From assembly GCA_028641055.1 (NCBI GenBank), contig CM054059.1, positions 114,859,071 through 114,923,070 on the forward strand: a stretch of 64,000 nucleotides of DNA, written 5' to 3'. The translations under genes were made by a program, and so were the position numbers. The stretch's first letter is position 1, and the number at the start of each line of letters is the position of its first letter. The notes below the pieces were generated by a model. The model saw only the letters and a list, made by a program, of their open reading frames with translations. It ran no database searches and was not told the origin of the DNA. This document shows positions 33,388 to 45,457 of this stretch, piece after piece. Source of the DNA: Alopecurus myosuroides. Taxonomy: Eukaryota > Streptophyta > Magnoliopsida > Poales > Poaceae.

Positions 33388-33515
33388 CTCCCCCCGTCCC
33401 AAATTAATTGTCTCAAAATTGGACAAAAGTGGATGTATCTAGAACTAAAACCCAAACATGTCTACATACACTCATTTTTTCCAACTTTATGACAATTAAT
33501 TTGGGACGGAGGGAG
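33388..33515. mobile_element. Stowaway-type MITE in Helitron G1
   Basis: 128 bp with terminal inverted repeats CTCCCCCCGTCCCAAATTAA and its complement GGGACGGAGGGAG, flanked by TA. This is the Stowaway (Tc1/mariner) pattern common in grasses. Confidence 0.8.
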
Positions 33516-34000
33516 TACACACATTATGTAAAAATCATTAATATTCCCTTCGCTTGAAATGCATTGCAACTATAGCCGCAATTCAATGTTGTATGCATAT
33601 AAAGTAAAATTCAACTAATTGCATCTTATTAGCTAAGATTTACTCCAGGATGCGTATAAGATATTCTCCTACAACATTACGCCGTTGTATTCATCTTCAT
33701 TTTTATTGTATTTCAGTATATGTACCCAACAATTCTTTCTCATCTCATAATTATCATGTGCCAGGGGGAGTGATGTGTTGGTAAAGGAAATCATCTTGCG
33801 TTGCTCAACTTACTAAAATCTAGTGAATCTAAGAATACAATTCCATTAGAACATACAAGAATAAAGTGTCCTAGGTAAAATGATCATTGGAAGCTGAAGA
33901 GAGTTGTACCTCATGTCGGAAGAGCGGATGTACGGTAGGTTATAAAAAGGTCGATGGGTATCCTACATATTGAGCAAGGTTCATCCTTCAGATTATTATT

Positions 34001-34652
34001 GGTTTTTTTTTTCTTTTTTTTACGACAAAGCCAACCAATCTATTGATCATCAACAACGGTACAAAGAATTTAAAAAGTAATAAAAATTACAAATAGGTCT
34101 TCGGACCACCTAGCGATGACTACGAACACTGAAGCGAGCCGAAGGCTCGCCGCCGTCCACACCCCTTCCTCACTGGAGCCGGGTAAAACTTGTTGTAGTA
34201 GACAAACGGTAAGTCGTCGTGCTAAGGCCTCGAAAGACCAACGCACCAGAGTAGTAATGATGGCCAATGAAGACAATCGTAGATCCAAGAGCCAGACCAT
34301 CAACCACACAGACAGACACGAAAATGACAAACGCCTTCACACGCCCTCCGACGGTGCTAGACGCACCACCAGAGCGAGGATAGGACGTGAATGATCTTAT
34401 TCTGGCTTCAAGATATAGTCGCCGTCTCGTCATCTCGAAGAAGACACTGGACAAAAACTAAACAAAAAACTGGAAACCTCTCGTGGGCGAGAGGCCGTGA
34501 TCCGCCACGCCTCCGAGGCCTAAGGCCACCGGAGGCGGAGCGGCCCAGCGATGTCGCCGACAAGGGGGCGGAACCTTAGATGGGTTTTTAGAGGCTCCTC
34601 GCGGTCGCCTTTGGTCCGCTCTCATGCACGTACCACATCATAAAAGTTAGAA
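34001..34652 (-). mobile_element. Non-LTR retroposon fragment in Helitron G1
   Basis: Flanked by the direct repeat CAGATTATTATT (33989-34000 and 34653-34664), with a poly(T) end next to the left copy. It is therefore a minus-strand retroposon with a poly(A) tail. No RT is present. It is either a 5'-truncated LINE or a SINE-like copy. The same insertion is in G2 (55798-56448). Confidence 0.7.
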
Positions 34653-35429
34653 CAGATTATTATTAGTTGCGCGGGTGAATCATAAAGTTAGAAATTGATT
34701 TAATTTTAAAAGGCTCATTGGCTGAGCACCGACATCTGCCGCAGATTGACAATGCTTTTAACCAAATCTTGACTGCATGTGCCATAGAAAGTGATTTACC
34801 TACTGCGATAAACCATAAGCTGGGGTCATCTAGCGTTATTCTTTTCTAATCCAAAGCCATGAACTTGTGTACACGAGGTAACGGACCAATTTGCTGTAAA
34901 AGAATCCAATCTTGATTCCTCTTCTTCCCGTGCACTGCTGCACACGGTCTTCGCGCACCTGTGCCGATTCATCGGCATCTATGTGTCTTGGATCCTGCGC
35001 GCTCGACGCTAGGCGCGGCATGGCTGTCCCCGTCGCGGCTGTATTGTTTTTGGCGCTACCCATCCAGGTTCTATTCAACTTCAGACAGGCATGAGCGGAG
35101 TCTTGTAAACCTTTGCTTTTTTTTCTGGATCGCTATTTGATTCCCATCCCGGTTCTACTCAACTCCGGACAGGCCTGAGCGGGATCTTATAAACCTATGT
35201 ATTTTTGGATCGCTATTTGGTTGCTTTGATGTACCGACCATCAACACCTGAAGGGAAATTATATAGTAGAGATTATATTAGGTAAAGATAGGTATAGATA
35301 TGAATCCCAATAGGTTTAACTTACCGGTGGCAAGGTGGGTAATTTGTGTCAACTTTGAGGGTAGTTTCAATGACCTACCAAACCAAACCAAACCAAGGAA
35401 GCCTTAACGCCTTTATTATTAGGTATAGA

Positions 35430-36628
35430 TTTTGCATGCTCTCACATGTTAGTAGATGCTCTAGCCAAGTAGATGCTAGTGAATCCAAGAGGGAATATTT
35501 ATGCTCGATAGTGGGTTCATGCCTCCTTTGCATCTGTGCCCGACTGACAGAAACATGACGAAGGGAGGATGTGTTGTTGCCATTAGGGAGAAAACAACGA
35601 TGTTTACTTAGTTTATATTACACACTTTGCTTACTGCGATTATCTATTGCTTGCAACTTAATACCCAACGTTTGTTCGGATCATATTCGAAGGGTGGATT
35701 ATTAGTCATAGATGCAGTTGGATGACGATCTATGTATTTTGCTGTAATGCTCGCATGAATCTCGTAGTAATCTGTATGTCATGCATGTTTCATTATCTAT
35801 CAATTGCCCAACTGTAATTTGTTCACCACGCATGTTAGCTATCTTTTATGGAGAGACACCTCTAGTGAACTGTGGACCCCGGTCCATTTTCTCATACTGA
35901 TAATACAACCACTGCAATTACTGTTTTCACACTGCTTCCACTGTTTTCATATTGTTCTCATACTGTTTTCCAAACAATACGTTTAACCTCTTTGTGTTCA
36001 GCAAAACCGGTGAGATTGACAACCTCACTGCTTCGTTGGGGAAAAGTGATTTGATTCCGTTGTGTAGGTTCCACGTTGCTGCTGAACTGGTAGTGCGCCC
36101 TACCATCTCAATTGCATCAACCTTCTGAAGTTACTCCTTCCTCATACTGGTCGATTCAACCTTGGTTTCTTTCCGAGGGAAACTTTCTACTGTGCTCTTC
36201 ATAACTTCCTCTTGGGGTCTCCCAATGAACGTGTGTTCCATGCGCATCAAGCACTTTTCTGGCGTTGTTGTCGTGTTCCATACCTTGTTATTGTTTTGCT
36301 TGTTACTTGCTTTTTCATGCTTGCTATCAATATTTGATGCCTTTGAAACTAGATCTTATTGGCAAGGTGGGTTCACGGATGAACATAAAAAATATTATAA
36401 GAAATACCGCTTGTCACAAGAAGGGATACACTTATGGGAGGAAATTAATAAATTGCATGACTATGCTAAGAACTTGTGCTCTACTTATAATGTTTCATAT
36501 TGCTTTGATAAATCTTGTTGCTGTAGGAGGTATAAACACCTCCCTTTTCAATGTGAGTATAATGATAATGTTACCATATCTTCTTATGTTAAGGGAAATT
36601 ATGACTTTGATGATGTGGAACAAATTGA
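35430..36628 (+). repeat. 1199-bp direct duplication of element D (LTR end + gag-position ORF start)
   Basis: It matches 31091-32289 along exactly the same length with no indels and about 15 substitutions (about 1.3 percent). D's own LTR pair differs several-fold more, so the duplication is much younger than D. It includes a partial LTR (35430-36249) and a primer-site relic. Confidence 0.9.
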
Positions 36629-37649
36629 GGAATTTATTGTTTGGAAGGATCCATTTGAAATTGCCTATTTGCTTGAAAGTATTGATGATGCACCTTATAA
36701 ATATGATATTTATTATATACTTGAATATTTCTTTGATAATTAGAAGTATTCAATTACTAATCAATTCTCTCCCTCAAAGGGAGAGACTAATCCCGTGCAG
36801 GAACCTATGGAAGAAGAAACTGCTGAATCTGGAAGCTCATTGGATGAAAAAGAGGAGGAGAGTGATGATAAAAAGGAGGAAGAATGGAGCTACCCATGTC
36901 TACCTCCCAATAAGAGTAACTCTTTAACTCATACATTATTTGATGAAAGTGATGATCCTATTGATTATTTTGAAATATCCCTTTTTGATGAAATTGATAC
37001 TTGCTATACTTGTGATCTTTATACTACTATGAATGCAACTTGTGAGAATGATATTGCTACTATTATTTATGATAATCCATGCTACTTTGATAAATCCTAT
37101 GATAATCCTCTATTTGTTCCAACTATTGATATGCATGATCATAAGGAAGTGTGTTTAGAAAATTTATATGACAATGCTCTTGATGATGGTCCTAAGTTAC
37201 TTGATGTTATAAATCATAATGCTACTGAAAATGGGATTGCCATTAGTAGTACCATACCTTTTATGAGCGATCAATCATATCATTTTGAAATTGCTAAAAG
37301 TGGGGGAAAAGAAGAGCTGATTTTAAATTTTGATGCCACTGTTTTTGAGATTGATATAAATTGTGTGCTTTTAAACCATGACAAACATGCTTTATGTGAT
37401 AATTATGTTGTTGAGTTTGTTCATGATGCTACTGAAAATTATTATGAGAGAGGAAAAGATGGTTGTATGAATTTTCATGTTACTAAAACACCTCTCTTTT
37501 TGTTGAAAGTTTTGAAGTTGCTCTTGTTCTACTTTCCCATGATTTCTAGTTTAAGCTTCTTCAGTTTATTTATTTACAAGATTCCTATGCATAGAAAGTG
37601 GGTGAGACTTAAATTTATTTTATACTTGCTTCTTGATGCTATCTTTTGA
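36330..37649 (+). pseudogene. Element D ORF of unknown function (acidic, hydrophobic C-terminus)
   Basis: A single frame of about 440 codons, broken once by TAG at 36741-36743 after DN. The start codon seen in the other copy (ATG at 31991) is ATA here (36330). The N-terminal part has a Tyr-rich segment and CFDKSCCCRRYKHLPFQC. The middle is Asp/Glu-rich. The C-terminus has a long hydrophobic run (about LLKVLKLLLFYF to IYKIP) followed by basic residues, which suggests membrane association. It lies where gag would be but shows no gag domain or zinc knuckle. Similar ORFs are common in Sabrina-like wheat elements (general knowledge); the role is unknown. Confidence 0.65.
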
Positions 37650-39966
37650 TTAATTCATATTTTTTATATGGGCATCTTCTTCACTTGAAAGCACGTGAAT
37701 CCACTTTTCTGGGCCTAGCTAAAAGACATTAAAGAAAAGCACTTCTTGGGAGATAACCCATGGTTTTATTTTTTGCTTTGTTTTTCTATGTTTTCTTTGA
37801 GTCAAGGAGTTGTATACCTCTGTAGAAACTCTTTTGTATCTTTATTTTAAAGTTTTAGTTGTGCCAAGTGAAGTTTCTGACGAAAGTTGGAGTTGGTTAT
37901 GGATTTCTGCGCGGGAAACAGATTTTGGTGTCCACCGTAAAAAATCGTATAAATCCAGAAAGATCAGAACAACCTAAAATTGTTTGTGCTTATTCCTAGG
38001 ATAATTTTGAAACTTTTTTTTTAAGTTTTTTTATCTGAGCAACGTAAATGCCCTGAAAAAATTCGTCTTTACAGACTGTTCTGGTTTTGGCAGATTCTGC
38101 CATTTTTCTTGCATTTGCTCTTTTACGATGTCAAGTGGATTTCTTTGCTTCGCGAAACATCAGTGGTTGTAGCTAATGTTTAAAAGTATCAATAGAACTT
38201 GTGCCCATGCATAACCCAGGAATTGTTTATTGTTTCACTATCCCTCTAATGTGAATTACTCTTTGAGTGTGGTGTGAAGGAAGTTTTCAAGGGTCAAGAG
38301 AAGAGGGTGATATAATGTGATCAAGAAGAGTGCAAGGTCAAAGCTTGGGGATGCCACCGTGGTTCATCCCAGAAAATTCGAAGAAGACTTGCGAATCTAT
38401 GCTTGGGGATGCTCAAGGCATCCCCTTCTTCATCAATAATTTATGAGGTCACTGCTAGTGAAAATATATTTTTATTCGATCAAATCATATGAAGTTCACT
38501 TGGAGCGCCTGTTTGTTTTTCTTTTGTTTTCCGTTGTTTTCTTTTTTTTCCTTGCTGCAATAATATAGTTGGAACCTAGAATTCTCTGTATGGGAGAGAG
38601 ACACGCTCTACTTTTTCATTTGAATACTCGTTATGCTCGTATTCTTAGTTTTTCTTCTAGCTGCTGCAAAATTCCCGTTTAGCTCCTGTTTTTCTTGCAT
38701 CTCTTATTCAGAGCTGTTAGTTTTAGTATAGTTGTGTTAGTACTCTCTTGTTTCATTGCTATATCTCTTGTATATTTTTTTTGTTTGGTGTTTGATGCAA
38801 CTAGAAAATGCTACGTGTGGTAGATGGTATAATGAAAAAGCTGGCATATTCTTGTAGATCACTAAACTGTTTCACTTGATCATTTGTTGTTGGTTTAAGA
38901 TATTAATATGCTTAATCGTAAACTTGGTGGTCTAGTGGAGTAAAAACAATTAATGGTTGGTCTAAAAGCTTGAAACTGTTCCACACTCAAATAACCAGTT
39001 GATAGGATAATGGTATTGACTTCCTTTGCTGATAGCAATCATAATGGCTTTTTGTTACGCGCTATGGTCGGGGTAGTTAACAGTGAATTGTCACTGCCAC
39101 GGACCCTCTTGGAGTGATTTTCATTATGCCTTGTGAGATCATGATTTTAATTGGAATCTTTTAACTTGTGAGTTCTATGTTGCGGTTTTCTGGCACTTCC
39201 ACCATCCATATTTGCTAGCCTCTTCGGTACTGTGCATTGCTCATTCTCACCATGGCATTTCCATAGCCATTCCGAGATATATTGCCATACAACATCCATC
39301 ATCATTATGTTACTTGTCATGCTTCATTGTTTTTTTGCATACTGCTACACTGGCAGGAGCATTTAGTTTTATTTACATCAGAGATATTTCAGTTTGAGTT
39401 ATAAGTACTAAAAGTGTGTTGATTCATTGTAAAATAGAGTGTTGCCCCAATTAGTGAGGTTATATATCAAATAAAAAAAAAAGAAATAGGCCAAAAAAAA
39501 GATAATAAAGAGAGAGGGGCAGCACTACTATCATTTATTCCACACTTGTGCTTGGTTAGCATCATTACTTCAGTTTGGAGAGAGTTTTCATATTATGACT
39601 TGCATAACTATGTGGGGAACTTACATTATAGAACTTGGCTTGTATATTCCAATGATGAGCCTCCTCAAAAGTGCTCTAGGTCTTCGTGAGCAAGCAAGTT
39701 GGATGAACCCCCACTATTTCCATTGGAGAGCCTTCATACACTTATAGCTCTATGTGCATCCGTTGTGTGGAAATCACTACTCCTTGCACAACTTCGGTTA
39801 TAAGACTTCCTCTTGTCTAATGGTCACTTTCAGTTTTGTAAGACTTTCTTCCATTGACCATCCCAATCCCCGATAATGTTCTTTTAGCCACACTATCCTA
39901 GTGCCAGGAACCAATAAAGAACGCTTGCTTGTTTTGAGTGCACATAGAATTAAATGATTTTCCTAC
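37650..39966 (+). other. Non-coding interior of element D
   Basis: AT-rich with no credible ORF and no pol similarity. The phrase AAGCTTGGGGATGC occurs near 38341 and a related one before the 3' LTR. Nothing else is recognised. Confidence 0.6.
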
Positions 39967-41287
39967 TGTTGGAACGCGTAGAGATAAACAAAACCTTTTC
40001 CTACGCAGTACTTCCAAGATCTAGCCGAGGTAGAAGGCCACGATGATTACCACTAGACGCGCGGTTGCGGATTATCGATGAAGCACGTCGATGCAGTGGA
40101 GTCCCACGATCCGATCCAATCCCGCGGACGTCGAAGTGCTGAACGTACAACACCTCTGCCGGTATCCACACGTATGAGGAGGAGCTCTGACGGCGTACTA
40201 CTAGGTCCGATGCGACGGCTGGACTAAGTGGGGCTAGGGTTCCCAACGCATGGGAGTGGAGTAACGTGCCCGCTGGGCAACCTGCGCCCCTCTTTATATA
40301 GCGAGTGGTAGTGGGCTTCACGACTCTTGTGGCCCATTCCCTCTGTGAGTCCGACTCACAAACTAAGTCCATTGCCGGTTCGGGTCCAACCCGACCAATG
40401 CACTTGCTCCCGCTCTTAAGTGTGCGACCCTGCAGGCTCATGACGACTTGGACACGATTGGAGTCCGACTCTCAATCGATCAATCGGTAGCGGCTCCTAG
40501 CAGAACGTGCCGACTCCCAAGTGCCATAGAGTCATGACGACATACCTTTCCAATGTGACTTTCATCTTAGTCCCTTTTGCCTCACGATATACCTTGTTAA
40601 ACTATAGGCGAATTACCGTCATCCCTTAATAGCTCAAATCTCTTCTCAGTCCGTGATATATGATTCATCTGACTAACTCTTAGTCAATAGACTCAGTTAA
40701 CACTTAACAGAGTTGCGCATGGCCATGCTTCCGGAATCATATCACTCGAGAGGGCCCAGAGAATATCTCTCCATTCGGAGGGGCAAAATCTCGTCTTGAT
40801 TATCCACATCACGCAGCTTGCTTCTCATTCGACCCGAACTCTGCCTTTATAACTGCCTTGTCATGGAACAGCGTTTGACAGAACCTAAGTCGGTGATCCA
40901 CAACTCGGATTGCGCGACAATCTCAGGTCTAAGGATTACATTGATTGAGACATGAAAATGACGACTTGCTCGTTGCATCTCAATATGGGTCAGTCCGACT
41001 TGCTAAACTCTTTAGCCAAGCCTGTGAATGTTGGAATGGCATCGCCATGCCCATGACAAGTGGAACCGAGTCATCAGCCAACACTCACATTAGTCTAGGG
41101 TGTGTGTCCAGCACAACCTTAATGACCAAGGACAATTTAGTATGAACAACATGAATACATAGTTCCACAATCGAATCACATATTCAATGACATGTATCAG
41201 ATGTTCAAAACAAGGACGTCTTAATAACTTTATGAATACATTGGGAATTACATCATACATGATTGCCTCTAGGGCATATTCCCAACA
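39967..41287 (-). mobile_element. Copia solo LTR (1321 bp)
   Basis: It begins TGTTGGAA and ends GGGCATATTCCCAACA on the plus strand and is flanked on both sides by CCTAC (39962-39966 and 41288-41292). Read on the minus strand it starts TGTTGGGAATATGCCCTAGA, the pattern of BARE/Angela/WIS-type Copia LTRs. There is no second LTR or interior, so it is a solo LTR left by LTR-LTR recombination. Confidence 0.9.
40292..40300 (-). promoter_or_regulatory. TATA box of the Copia solo LTR
   Basis: TATATAAAG followed by AGGGGCGCAGG on the minus strand, a typical LTR core promoter. Confidence 0.6.
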
Positions 41288-41644
41288 CCTACGTCCATAT
41301 TGTTGTCACTTGACTTGATCCTAACATGAGTTGTTGTGGGAGTTTGATGCCTTGGATGATTATATTGTTGTTCTTGAAGCTTAAATCATCTTTAATATAC
41401 CTTGCACATTACTGTGTCTTTTAGTATTGATTCATTGAAAAGTTTTACTTTGCTATTCCTAATGGTTTATAAATTATTCTATTTGATATCAACTATAAAC
41501 CACATCCGTTATTCATTTGATCCTAGTTTGCATGCTTTACATTACTATGACGATCAAGTTTATGTTGGTAGCATGTCACCTCAGAAACTATTTGTTTTGT
41601 CGTTTACCTACTCGAGGACGAGTAGGAACTAAGCTTGGGGATAT
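41288..41644 (+). other. End of the element D interior
   Basis: Non-coding. It starts with the right CCTAC target copy and ends in AGCTTGGGGATAT, the purine-rich stretch before the 3' LTR. Confidence 0.6.
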
Positions 41645-43215
41645 TGATACGTCATAAACGTATGAATAATTTCTGATGTTCCATGTTGTTTTCATGCCTT
41701 ATGCTACATGTTTTACTTACACTTTATGTCATTTTTATCGATTTCCAGGGCCTAACCTATTGACAAGATGCCATAGAGCCAGTTCCCTGTTTTCTGTTGT
41801 TTTTAGTTTCAGAAAAGTTGTTCTGGAAATATTTTCGGAATTGGAAAATTGGAACCCTGGAAGTCTTAGGATTCCCGAAGGTTCCACAGAGCCCCGAAGA
41901 GGCGTGGAGGGGCGCCACACCATAGGGCGACGTGCCCCTGGCCGCGCCTGGGGTGGTATGGGCCCCTCGGGCGTCCACTGCCATCGCCCTTTCGCCTATT
42001 TATTCCCCCCACGTCAACCCTAACAATATACCACTTTTCTCCGAGAAACACCTGAGGCAACCGTCATCGTCAACCCGAGATCGGGAGGGTTCTGGAGCTC
42101 TCCCCGGCACCCTTCCGGGAGGGAAATGCATCACCAGAGGGGTCTACACCACCATGCCCACCTTCGGAGTGATGTGTGAGTAGTTCATCCCTGGACTACG
42201 GGTCCATAGCAGTATCTAGATGGTTTTCCTCTCCACTTTATGCCTCATGTTTAGATCTCGTGAGGTGCCTCACATGATCGAGTTCATCTATTTGTAATTC
42301 TACATGTTGTGTTTGCTGGAATCCGATGATTATTGAATGCTATGTATCTTGATTATCAATCTATCATGTTATCTTCATGTGTATGTTATTTATGATCTTG
42401 CATGCTCTCCGTTGTTACTAGGTGCTCTGGCCAAGTAGATGCTGGTGACTCCAATAGGGAGTATTTATGCTCGATAGTGGGTTCATGCCTCCTTTGCATC
42501 TATGCTCGAGTGATAGAAACGTAACGGATGGAGGATGTGTTGTTGCCATTAGCGATAAAACAACGATGTTTACTTAGTTTACATTACACACTTTGCTTAC
42601 TGCGATTATTCGTTGCTTGCAACTTAATACCCAACTTTTGTTCGGATGATATTCGAAGGGTGGATTATTAGTCATAGATGCAGTTGGATGACGATCTATG
42701 TATTTTGTTGTAATGCCCGAATGAATCTCATAGTAATCTTTATGTCATGCATGTTTCATTATCTATCAATTGCCCAGTTGTAATTTGTTCACCACGCATG
42801 TTAGATATCTTTTATGGAGAGACACCTCTAGGGAACTATGGACCCCGGTCCATTTTCTCATACTAATAATACAACCACTGCAGTAACTGTTTTCACACTG
42901 CTTCCACTGTTTTCATATTGTTCTCATACTGTTTTCCACACCATACGTTTAACCTCTTTGTGTTCAGCAAAGCAGGTGAGATTGACAACCTCGCTGCTTT
43001 GTTGGGGCAAAGTGATTTGATTGTGTTGTGTAGGTTCCACGTTGTTGCTGAACCGGTAGTGTGCCCTACCATATCAACTGCATCAACCTTCTGTAGTTAC
43101 TCCTTCCTCCTACTGGTCAATTCAACATTGGTTTCTTTCTGAGGGAAACTTGCTACTATGCTCTTCATACCTTCCTCTTGGGGTTTCCCAACGAACGTGT
43201 GTTCCACGCGCATCA
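41645..43215 (+). repeat. 3' LTR of element D (1571 bp)
   Basis: TGATACGTC start and GCGCATCA end, colinear with 30337-31910. It is followed by AATAT. Confidence 0.85.
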
Positions 43216-43677
43216 AATATCTCCCTCGGACAAGGTCCCACCTTTCCTCGGGGTTTTCCAAAGCTTTAGTTTTCCAAAAACATCAAGTTAAAACGTCCAC
43301 TAAGGGACTTGAGTTACATAGATGATGCAATTAAAATGTCTAAAGGGATAGGTAACACCAAGATTATATTGTGTCTATAGCATAATAGATACATAATCCA
43401 GATAGTGGTGTAATCCACTTAGAAATATAGTTTTTGAATCAAAATTTTGTAAAACTTGAGAAGTAAAACATTCACGTTAAATAATGATAAGTAAACAACA
43501 AGCAAGCATTTAGAAACAAAACAGTCAATCAGTACACAATCAAGCTTGCCTTGGCTATGGTCTTTATCAAACTCTTGAAATAAGCAAGAGTTACAGAAAA
43601 CCACTTCACGATTAACAGCTTCCTCGTTATCTAACGTCGTAAAAATTAAAAAGAAAACAGTCAATCAATACACAACA
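43216..43677 (-). repeat. Fragment of E between D and F
   Basis: Non-coding sequence whose right edge is the CAACA target copy of F (43673-43677). It joins 57525 when F is removed. Confidence 0.55.
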
Positions 43678-45457
43678 TGTAGCGTTCCCACATTTAAATA
43701 ATGTAAGGACACCTGTGTTATTGTGCTAGTCCCTGGATCATTTGCTAGCACCACAGTACAAAATGAAATATCATGCAAATTCATCAAATTCTATTACATC
43801 GCATGATCCAGTCTTTACAAAATAGTATTACAACTTGCATAGTCTTAGAAGACTAGCAGAAAACAAAGAGATACAGCGGAAAACATAGTAAAACATTGAG
43901 CCCATCTTCTTCATGTGCCACAGGCAAAACATGTTGCGATAGTCTCGAGATCCTAAACGAAATCCTCACTCGTCTTCAGAAACATCTGCAATATGGAATA
44001 TGCAGCCACAAGGGAGTCAATACAATTTAATGTATTGGCAAGTAACACTATGGTGGATATAAATGGCAAGACTAATACTACATGCTTATCTGGCTGAGTG
44101 GAGTTTTGGCTAAGTTTGCATAAAGCCAGTTTTGTCCTATCTCTTTTGTAAAACAAACTTTTCTTTTCAAAGGGTGGCAACATTGGATTAAGATCCAAGC
44201 ACCACAATATTGTTCACTTGGTCAAAATTTTACTTATTGAAATTGGTGATGAGATTCTTCCGTCAATCCTTGTCCAGCTGCTCATAGTTGTCCATAACCG
44301 GGGACACGGCTAAGATCTTAGTTTGTTGACTCTGCAGAGTTTGTGCACTTTCACCCTTTGTCTTCAATTAGCCCAAACATCCTATACACCCGGAGTGCAT
44401 CATGGAAAGGAGAGAATTGAGACGAGATCTTTCAGAAGAAGAAGTCCAAACCCACCGGCAAGACCGTTCCACCTATAATTTTGCTACATCTGCTAGTCAA
44501 GCCTGGGCTGAACTCTCACAACTTAGTTGATCAAGACAGAGCCCATATGTCAAAAGGATGCACGGGAAGCTACTAAACTTAGAGGGACATAGTAATCTCT
44601 TTGTTCCTGGGTGGCCATCCGCAAGTGACAACCTCAAGTGGAATAACCCTTAGATAAGGGCCCTGAGGCAACACTCAACATAAACCAGTCTTACCACTTC
44701 CACCCAGGTGGTTTATTTATTAGTTATACTTAGGATTTTTCCTCAACATCTAGTAAAACAATTTGTAACATTGCATAGCATCTACTAAGTTCTAAGGCTA
44801 TTAAAATAACAAGGGTATAAGAGATGGCTACACACTACTAGGATAAAAGCATAGCATAGCATAACTTAGTAAAATTTCCTATCATGCATACTACTCAAAA
44901 ATCAACTAATGTATATAGAAAATAATGGGTAGTTGATGGTGTGTTACTTGCCTTGTTGAAGTTGGTGAAGATATCACACTCTCTTCACAAAAGATCGTTG
45001 CTCTCCGTACAATCTATTCATTGAAAACACAATAACAAAATAAACAAACATGCTATCAAGCAAACATACAAGTGAAGAGATCATACAAAGCAATAACATA
45101 GCCAAAGGAGTTTAACGTAGTGGGCTAGGACAAGGTCTAGGTTTGAGTTGAAAGATTCATTCTCTAATGGTCTCATACTTGTTAAGGAAATTCCAATGGT
45201 TTACTTGGGAAGGACTAGGTTGAGTTTTGATGTGATCTAACTTTATTATAACCATACTTGTCGAGGAAATTCCAAGAGTTCACTAAGATTAAACATATTA
45301 CTTCTTCAACTAAAGTAATACATGCAAACACTTTTTTTGAAACATTTTCTACTGCAGGGGAGTCCCCCACAGCCCTTTATTGCCAACCAAGAGTGTTACG
45401 GTTACAGATATGTACAAATATACATGGAATAGACTAAGGCAGTCTATCCCAGTCTAT

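Larger units (their letters stand above)
32290..35429. other. Mosaic insert in element D (E fragment + F fragment + Helitron)
   Basis: Three blocks: 32290-32950 matches 57638-58299 in the same direction; 32951-33299 matches 57150-57499 in the opposite direction; 33300-35429 is a Helitron in the opposite direction to the one at 55184-57149. The insert lies between two 1199-bp copies of D (31091-32289 and 35430-36628). Junctions share short homology: GA at 32288-32289, an 11-bp CTCAAAAATCA match near 32950 (one base changed here), and GA at 35428-35429. I infer repair by template switching rather than ordinary transposition. Confidence 0.75.
33300..35429 (-). mobile_element. Helitron G1 (non-autonomous)
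   Basis: On the minus strand it begins TCTATACCTAATAATAAAGG and ends with a short GC-rich hairpin, GCACTCTGCTAG and then T. This matches the Helitron signature (5' TC, 3' hairpin about 12 bases before CTAG, insertion between A and T). No Rep/helicase ORF is present. It carries a Stowaway MITE and a 652-bp retroposon. It is largely the reverse of 55184-57149, but its 5' terminal 380 bp (35047-35429) are absent there. Its 3' flank is the same F-LTR sequence as in the other copy, so it was copied together with that flank. Confidence 0.75.
30337..43215 (+). mobile_element. Element D: non-autonomous Athila/Sabrina-like gypsy element
   Basis: LTRs at 30337-31910 and 41645-43215 begin TGATACGTCATAAACG and end GCGCATCA. 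A degenerate TGGCG-type primer site follows the 5' LTR by ten bases, as in Athila elements. Flanks are CATAT and AATAT, an imperfect target duplication. By eye the two LTRs differ by about 8-10 percent, so D is old. The interior holds one conserved ORF of unknown function and no pol. It has received a mosaic insert (32290-35429, with a 1199-bp duplication of D) and a Copia solo LTR (39967-41287). The name Sabrina-like is inference from the LTR start and ORF type. Confidence 0.85.
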
